From contig CM053142.1 of the NCBI GenBank assembly GCA_028571685.1, forward strand, positions 126,286,796-126,350,795: a DNA stretch of 64,000 nt, written 5' to 3'. Positions 57,601-64,000 of the stretch are shown here, one piece after another. The notes below the pieces were generated by a model. That model worked only from the letters and a program-made list of their open reading frames with translations. It was not told where the DNA came from and did no database searches. Each line of letters begins with the position of its first letter. Positions within the stretch are counted from its first letter, which is position 1. Position numbers and translations under genes: made by a program. This stretch comes from Heterohyrax brucei. Lineage: Eukaryota > Chordata > Mammalia > Hyracoidea > Procaviidae.

Positions 57601-59190
57601 GGGATTGACAAGAACTTCGAGTTTATCCCTGGGAAAGATCCTGGGGGTGGAGAATGGATATTAATTGACTCTTTGTGCCCTCCCCTCAAGCCAGCCCCCC
57701 GGCCCCCACCTATCCCAGTTATTGCGGACCAGTCCCCGTCTTTCAAACTTCAGAAAGTCAGTTTTCTTCTGATTAGGAAATGAGTTTCGTAGAACTTAAT
57801 TGAAATTAAATTTACCAAATTTGTTTTTAAATAGGCAAGACAATATTAGAACCCTATTAAGATCAATCACACAGATTTAGCATTTGATTATAACACTGAC
57901 ATAACTCTCTAATTTTGTCATAGCATACTCAGGTCTTTTTTTCTTCAAGTGCTTAAAGGCTCTCCGAGAGATTTCATAATAAATTAATTCGGGCACATCT
58001 GAGCCTACATAGTAATTATGTTCCCAATGCCCACGACAAGGCCTGTTAGTCGGGGCTCAATTTTGTAGGACAGATGTTGGTGAATGAATGAATGAACAAA
58101 TGAGTGAGGATTTTTGAATAGGCTTGAAAGCTGTAGCTTATCAGTTGGTGAATGAATGCTACAAATGCTACAAAAGGGAACTCAGAAGGGTTTGGTTGTA
58201 TGGCGCTCTGGAAGCACAGTGGTTAAGAGCTTGTCTGCTAAAGGAAAGGTCATTAGTTTGAACCCAGCTGTTGTCCGGGCCAGGGGCAGAAAGATAGTAC
58301 TAGTCAGCTTCCGTGCAGATTACAGCCTTGGAATCCCTAGGGGGCAGTTTTACTCTGGCCTGTGAGGTTGCTGTGAATCAGAAGGCACTCCACCGCAACA
58401 GTTTAAACTGGAGCCTAAACAGATGGCGAAGACTATGAGAATCTGAGTGGCAAAGATGACCAGTGTTTCTCTCCTTGAACAAAGACGGCATTTGGTGAGT
58501 GAAGACAAAAGTGCCACCTGCTGGCAAAATCTTAAATGACCTAGCATTTACAGTCTTCTAGGCTCCCGTCATCTGTGCATTATCCGACTCTTCATAACTT
58601 CATAATTGGATGAAAACTGAGTCACAGAGACAGGGTTATGTCGTCTGAAAGACTATTCCCTATCGGTACCACTCTTAAAAAGTTTGTTGCTTCAAATCAA
58701 CAAACGCAAAGACTCTTCACATTTGCCTAATAGCCAAACCTGTCAAAGGTTATCCAGAATAAAACGGCGATGTTGTCACAGGTGGAATGTGAAGCCCAAG
58801 CGGGTGGGAAAACCTCACTTCAGGTGAAAAAAACCATACTTTATGCCACTATTTCAATGTTCTGCGTCTCTCAGACTTCTTGTTTCACATCCACCCTCTC
58901 AGGTAACTGGAACTCAAACCAAAATAAAAATTTAAAAAAAGCCTACCTGATATGTCTGCCAAGATGCCCATCACTGAAGAGGAGCTTTTGGTGACCAGAG
59001 CATTGGGCTTAACAAGCATCACGATGAAGTACACAAAGAAGAGAATTTAACACAAGAATCAATAGTTAAGATGACCTCAGTTCAACTTGCAGCTTTGTGG
59101 TGCAGAGAAGGCAGTATCAGAGTTTTCAGGCACTCGTGTTCTATACTGTTGCCAAAGTAACAGCAAAGTTCAGATGGCAGGGAAGGGATT
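57601..59190. other. 5' flank of C12orf56, no gene found
   Basis: Sequence beyond the CpG island on the upstream side of the gene. It contains one long-form AfroSINE (58200-58400) and a short GAAT/TGAA run near 58081-58100, but no exon that I can support on either strand. In human the next gene on this side is XPOT (known synteny, from memory); nothing here looks like it. Confidence 0.6.
58200..58402 (+). mobile_element. AfroSINE, long form
   Basis: 'ggaagcacagtggttaag', 'cattagtttgaacccagc', the long-form middle block 'gcagattacagccttgg', 'gaggttgctgtgaatc'. Confidence 0.85.
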
Positions 59191-59337
59191 TAATATAGGG
59201 GAAAGAATGCTGGACTTGCATTCAACAGACCTGGATTAGAGCTGTAGCCCTGTTGCTCACTATCTGAAATTTTTGGAATGTCACAACCTTTCTGAGCCTC
59301 AGTTTCATCATGTATAAAATGAAACTTCTTGCTTCTG
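59190..59337 (+). mobile_element. MIR SINE
   Basis: 'acctggattagagctgtagc', 'tctgagcctcagtttcatc', 'atgtataaaatg'. It ends just before the MaLR-like LTR. Confidence 0.75.
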
Positions 59338-59399
59338 TGTTATGAATTGTTTCCTCCCACAAAATACGTGTTGTAAAAAGCCTCATCCCTATACCTGTG

Positions 59400-60480
59400 G
59401 ACCAGTAGGCAACATCATGATAAATGGAAAAACTATTGAAGTCATCAGAGATTTCATTTTACTTGGATCCATAATAAATACCCGTGGAAGTAGCAGTCGA
59501 GAAATCAAAGAAAAATATAGAACAAATAGAACAAATTCACAAAAGAGAGACCAAAGTTACTGGTCTGAGAGAGACTGGAGGAACCCTGATAACATGGCTC
59601 CTGGGTACTCTTTTAACTCAGAATGGAATTCACCCCCAAAGACCATCTTTCAGCCAAAGATTGGGCAGTTATATAAAATAAATGGTAACACACATAAGGA
59701 AAATATATGAGAATCAATGGGCATACCTGCCCAAAAGCAGAGATGGGAAGCCAGGAAAGGACAGGAAAACCAAACAAATGGAAACAAGAAAACCAGGAAG
59801 GAGAAGGGGAGAGTGTTGCCACATAGCAGGGCTGGCAACTAATGTCACAAAACAATTTATGTATTAATTGTTGAATGAGAAACTAATTTGCTCCGTGAAC
59901 TTCCACCTAAAGTGCAATAAACTAATAAAGAAATCAAATGACTTATTGCATTAGGCAAATCTGCTGTAAGAGACATCTTTAAAGTGTTAAAAAAAAAAAG
60001 CAACCATGTCATTTTGACAACTAAGGTGTGCCTGACCAAAGCCATGATATTTTCAATCATATGCATGTGAAAGCAGGAAGATGAATAATGAAGACTGAAG
60101 AAGACTTGATGTCTTTGAATTATGATGTTGGCAAAGAATATTGAATATATCATGGACTATCAGAAGAATGAACAAATCCATCTTGGAAGAAGTACAGCCA
60201 GAGTGCTCCTTGGAAGCAAGGATGGTGTGACATTGTCTCACATACTTGGGATATGCTATCAGCAGGAACCACTCTCTGGGGAAGGACATCATCCTTGGTA
60301 AGGTAGAGGGTCAGCAAAAAAGATAAAGCTCCTTAATGAAATGAACTGACACACTGGCTGCAGCAATGGGCTCAAACATAGCAAGAATTCTGAGGGTGGC
60401 ACAGGACCAGGCGGTGTTTCATTCTGTTGCACATAGGGTTGCTATGAGTGGGAGCTAACTCAGCAGCCCTCAGCAACAAC
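59400..60480 (+). mobile_element. RTE-type LINE (5'-truncated) inserted in a MaLR-like LTR, itself interrupted
   Basis: A 5'-truncated RTE element. Its reverse-transcriptase block reads INGKTIEVIRDFILLGS then the REIK box near 59500, is interrupted by another retroposon (59510-59928), and resumes with LTTKVCLTKAM-like, RRLDVFEL and GKDIILGKVEGQ blocks. It ends with the RTE tail (gggttgctatgagtgggag…cagcaacaac). The flanks carry a 9-bp target-site duplication, ATACCTGTG at 59391-59399 and ATAACTGTG at 60481-60489 (8 of 9 match). Confidence 0.85.
59510..59928 (+). mobile_element. LINE 3'-end retroposon inserted in the RTE element
   Basis: A 419-bp insert ending in an A-rich 'caataaactaataaag' tail, flanked by a perfect 10-bp target-site duplication AGAAATCAAA (59500-59509 and 59929-59938). 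The same family occurs at 34660-35012 and 43690-44093 (shared 'gagagactggagg…', '…tttcacctaaag-caataaa' ending). I take it as the 3' end of an afrotherian L1-like LINE; this family identity is an inference. Confidence 0.85.
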
Positions 60481-60944
60481 ATAACTGTGAATGTAATCCC
60501 ATTTGGAAAGAGGGTTTTCTTTGTTAATGAGACTGTATCAGTGTGGGGTGTGTTTTAAACCAATCACTTTTGAGATATAAAAGGAACAGATTAGTCAGAG
60601 AAGCAAGGCAGCATGAGCAGGTGAAAGGTAGATGCCAAAAAACCGAGGACTGCCAGGATTAAGAAGCTGAGACAAGGATTCTCCTCCAGACCCAATAAAG
60701 AGCCTTCTCCTAGATCCTGCACCCTGAATTCAGATCTCTAAATCCAATCACACTTAAGAAGTATTTGGCACATAATCCTACAGAATGGAGCACTGAATAT
60801 ATGATGTGTCTTGATAAAACTATCAAAAGAAGTAGAACATTACTTACTGGGAACTAATGTTCAGAGGTACTTTCCTGACTTTCACTGGAAGAATAGTCAT
60901 TTTAGGGTCAAAAATGATCAATTCAAGTGGCTAGCAGGCAGTCA

Positions 60945-61140
60945 TGATAAGCAGAGTTTGTAGAGCCAGACTGCCTGGGTTCAAATTCCAGCTCTCCCAC
61001 TTGGTAACTAAATGACTTTGGGTAAGTTATTTCATCTTTCTGTGACCCGGTTTCTTAATCTCTGACATATCTCACTGGGTTATTATGAGGATTAACAATG
61101 TTTCTAAAGTACTTAGTACAGGAAATTGGAACAGAGCTAA
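60945..61140 (+). mobile_element. MIR SINE
   Basis: 'cctgggttcaaattccagc', 'gactttgggtaagttattt', 'gggttattatgaggattaac'; well preserved. Confidence 0.85.
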
Positions 61141-61564
61141 TACCACGTGCTTACAAAATAAGTTCACTAAGTATGTAATTTCCTGTTATGTGTGTCATCT
61201 TCATTGCCTATTTACAAGGTAACATCAAATTCTGCATTAGATGCTAATCTGCTTTCTTCAGTTTTAGACTAAGGCTCAAGGCAAGAGTCAAATAGACATA
61301 CTTACACACAGGAACAGCATTTTTACTTTTTCTTGTAGTGTTTTTGTTGGATCAGGTGCCATAAGTCATAAGAACACTCTGAGGCTTTTAAACTAGATGT
61401 TTCAAAATGGAAGTACTTCCTCATTTAATCTAACAAGCCCAAGTGTTCCCATTTTGTAGCTTGAAACTAATGATAAACAATATGCAAAGAAAGAAATTTG
61501 AAATCTATGATAAGTCAGTAGAACCTGAATTTTTTAAGGTGTCTAATTTAGGAACACAGTGCTT

Positions 61565-61672
61565 CTGGTTGTTGTCATGTGCCATGGAGTCAATTCCAAC
61601 TCATAGTGACCCTATATGAGAAACTTGAACTGTCCTGTAGGGATTCCTAGGCTGTAGTATTTACAGGAAAAA
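61565..61672 (-). mobile_element. AfroSINE, reverse, fragment
   Basis: 'ggttgttgtcatgtgccatgg', 'caactcatagtgaccc', 'gggattcctaggctgtag'. Cut off where the L1 begins. Confidence 0.75.
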
Positions 61673-62685
61673 AAGATAACAAGTGGGGACTGGAGGGAGG
61701 GGCCAAGTGGTGGAATAAACACATGCTTGCTGTGGCCCTTCTAACAACAAAGATTCAAAAGAAGAAATGAATCCCATACATAGGGCATCCTATGAGCCCT
61801 GATCATCAAAGAGAAAGTTGAGAAACTGGACTGAGCAAAGGGAAGGAGAACAGTACCAGGAGTACATGGGATGCCACAGACCCGACCTGTCAGGAAGAAG
61901 CCATGTGATGGGCACAGCATGGAGGTGACTGTCTGGAGAATCCATTTGAACCTCCAGAGCCAATGAGGAACACCACCAGAAAGTAAAGAGCTAAGCTGTT
62001 GTGTGTAACTTGCTGCACTCGGATCTCAATCTTTCCTTCGATGTAGCCCTCTCTCTGTCTCCCTTCTGAACTGTGCCTTCTCTAAACTGTGCCTGTTGCT
62101 GAAGTCTGACATCATAGAGGCAGAAGGACTCTTTAAGACCAGCCTCCCCCATGCAGCCATTCTCCCCATTCCTTCTCTCCATTGCACCTAGCTCTGGAGT
62201 CTGGTGCCATTGACTGAGCCAGAAGTACCACTCCTTAAGTCTGCCCTGAGCCATTCTCTGACATTGTTTATTTTTATTTTACCCCCTTCCCTGAGTTTTG
62301 GAGGGGAAAACAGTTTAGCAAACTCAGGGAAGCAAAGATAAAGAAGAAGGGAAAAAAGGGTTTATTTTCTGCTGACTCCCCTAAGCCAGAAAATCAGAGC
62401 AGATACTGTTCTGTTATCTAGATTCAGACACAAGGGGATGGGCCAACCTCACAGACACTCAGGGATGGCTGTTGACACTCAGCCTTTCTCAGTGGCTTCA
62501 GCTAGACCCCGTACCTATACCAATTACAACTATGCATCTAGAACAGTAGAAGAGAGTCTGCACCACACACTGGGAAACTGATCACTGGAAACTGGACCTG
62601 AATCCACATCAGAAAGGTAAACTGTACATTTTGAAGATGCTGGAACACAACAGGCAAACATAATATTAATAACTACAATTTACTG

Positions 62686-63438
62686 ATGGCTCAGAAACAG
62701 CAGTCCATGTCAAAGCACTTACAGGGGCAGACCAAGATCTCTTCAGAAAGCTCCCAAAACAGAGAGTCAAATTTTCCAGAGAAAGAGAACTTTCTGGAAT
62801 TAACAGAGGTAGAATACAAAAAAATTTAATATGTAGAACTCTTCAACAAATGAGGACAGAGATGATGTAAAATGCAGCAGAGCTTAATGACAAGCTGAAC
62901 AAGCTGCAAGAAAGCATTAAGTGGCAAGAATTAGAAATTCAGAAAATTAATAATAAAATTGCAGAATTAGACAACTCAGTAGAAAGTCAAAGAAGTAAAA
63001 CTGAGGTAGCGGAAGCCTGAGTTAGTGAGACTGAAGATAAAGCACATAATGTCATATTTGAGGAAAGACCAGATAAAAGAATTAAAAAACATCAAGACAC
63101 ACTAAGAATTATGTGGGACTCTATGAAGAGGAATAATCTCCAAGTGATTGGAATACCAGAATGGGACAGGGGGCAAGAAATAACTGAAAATACAGATAGA
63201 ATTCTTGAAGATTTGCTGACAGAAAATTTCCTGATATTATGAAGATGAGAGGATACCTACCCAAGACATTGCTTGAACTCTACCCATGGTAGATCCCAAA
63301 AGAAAGACACCACTAAAGATAAACAGACATCTTTAAAAATGGCTACAGATAAATGAAAAATAATCTACAATGGAGAATTAATTAGATTAAGCTCAGACTA
63401 CTCAGCAGAAACTGTGCAAGCAAGAAGGCAATGGGATG

Positions 63439-63502
<64 letters not shown>

Positions 63503-63680
63503 CCTTGAAGGAAAGTAATTGCCAGCTAAGAATCATATATCCAGCAAAACTGTCTCTCAAATAGGATAGTAAAAATAGGACACTTACAGGTAAACAGAAG
63601 TTTAGAGAATTTGCAAAAACCAAACCAAAACTACAAGAAATACTAAAGGGAGTCCTTTTGTTAGAAAACCAGTAACACCT
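62686..63680 (+). pseudogene. L1 ORF1 relic with microsatellite inside
   Basis: Begins MAQKQQSMSKHLQGQTKISS and soon meets a stop near 62830. Coiled-coil sequence is visible at 62900-63000 (NKLQESIKWQELEIQKINNK), followed by RRM-region remnants near 63120-63250. In the C-terminal domain the segment 'aggcaatgggatg…agccttgaag', which is uninterrupted in the relic at 32475-32510, is split by about 60 bp of (TG)n at 63439-63500. Confidence 0.8.
63439..63500 (+). repeat. (TG)n microsatellite in L1 ORF1 relic
   Basis: About 31 uninterrupted TG units between 'gggatgcc' and 'agccttgaag'. Confidence 0.97.
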
Positions 63681-64000
63681 GGTTACCACCTAAGACCAGA
63701 ACACAGAACAGAGTATCTACACATCAAACCAAATAGGTGAGTCACAAATATAAATTATAGGCAAAGCACTGAAAATAGGGAAACAGATATGTCACTATTT
63801 AAAAATTATATTAAAAAAGAGGGACTCAAAAAAAATGTAGTTATAGATCTTTCACAGTCAAGGTGATATAAAGAAATTTAAGACTTGTTTAAATTCAGAA
63901 AAATAAGGGTAAATAGTAAGGTACCCACAAAAGAAACTATCAATCCTATGCATCAAAATAAAAAACAAGAAAACTTGAAGTCTCAAGAAATACAAAACAA

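Larger units (their letters stand above)
59338..60740 (+). mobile_element. MaLR-like LTR fossil split by an RTE insertion
   Basis: The left piece (59338-59399) starts 'tgttatgaattg' as the other MaLR-like LTRs do; the right piece (60481 to about 60740) resumes 'actgtgaatgtaatccc' and includes 'gagatataaaaggaaca'. The RTE between them lies within its own target-site duplication. The right end is not well defined. Confidence 0.7.
61677..64000 (+). mobile_element. L1 LINE, 5' part (runs off the right edge)
   Basis: Starts with a diverged 5' leader (gactggagggaggggccaag…), with ORF1 opening at the ATG at 62686 (MAQKQQSMSKHLQGQTKISS) and continuing in broken frames to about 63680 (RIIYPAKLSL-like, KPKLQEILKGVLL-like). 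Inter-ORF sequence follows to the window end. ORF1 has several stops and carries an expanded TG microsatellite. ORF2, if present, lies outside the window. Confidence 0.85.

Noticed and set aside
57029-57664. Plus-strand open frame of over 200 codons across the CpG island
   Set aside because: GC-rich sequence has few stops; this is the antisense shadow of exon 1.
63402-63689. Frame with a poly Thr-His run
   Set aside because: Antisense of the TG microsatellite within L1.

Overview
The window is nuclear DNA from a placental mammal, almost certainly an afrotherian and most likely an elephant-like paenungulate. The evidence is dozens of copies of the tRNA-derived AfroSINE family on both strands, RTE-type LINE fragments, afrotherian-type L1 elements, and old mammalian MIR, L2, MLT1 and hAT-Charlie relics. 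Only one host gene is visible.

That gene lies on the minus strand. Four coding exons with canonical splice sites and fully compatible phases encode the first 295 codons of the orthologue of human C12orf56 (recognised from memory; I believe its Pfam name is DUF4551). Exon 1 (57116-57355) lies in a CpG island of about 0.6 kb. Exon 2 is 42339-42501, exon 3 (only 73 nt) is 36456-36528, and exon 4 is 12730-13138. The remaining exons lie beyond the left edge. No other protein-coding gene could be supported; the region right of 57.6 kb is the gene's 5' flank.

The rest is intron and flank filled with mobile elements. Intron 4 (1-12729, partial) holds RTE fragments, LINE 3' ends, a MaLR-like LTR and SINEs. 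Intron 3 (13139-36455) holds another MaLR-like LTR with target-site duplication, a long old L1 relic in reverse, and a nearly full-length but broken L1 (about 24.92-31.94 kb) followed head to tail by an L1 ORF1 relic and then a reverse L1. Intron 2 (36529-42338) holds mariner relics and a hAT-Charlie MITE interrupted by a SINE. Intron 1 (42502-57115) holds a MaLR-like LTR, a solo LTR, an RTE, nested SINEs, a second palindromic mariner relic and reverse L1 and MLT1 pieces. The 5' flank holds a three-layer nest (LTR, then RTE, then LINE 3' end) and the first 2.3 kb of another L1.

No new multi-gene system is present. The observations most worth checking are structural: (1) very short (15-33 nt) SINE/RTE-tail insertions, three of them with perfect target-site duplications; (2) a 113-bp copy of a nearby composite repeat junction dropped into a MIR with a 6-bp duplication; (3) mariner relics with the same internal palindrome at two loci; (4) a strong-context upstream ATG overlapping the weak-context C12orf56 start. 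All coordinates come from reading by eye; repeat edges are approximate unless a target-site duplication is given.
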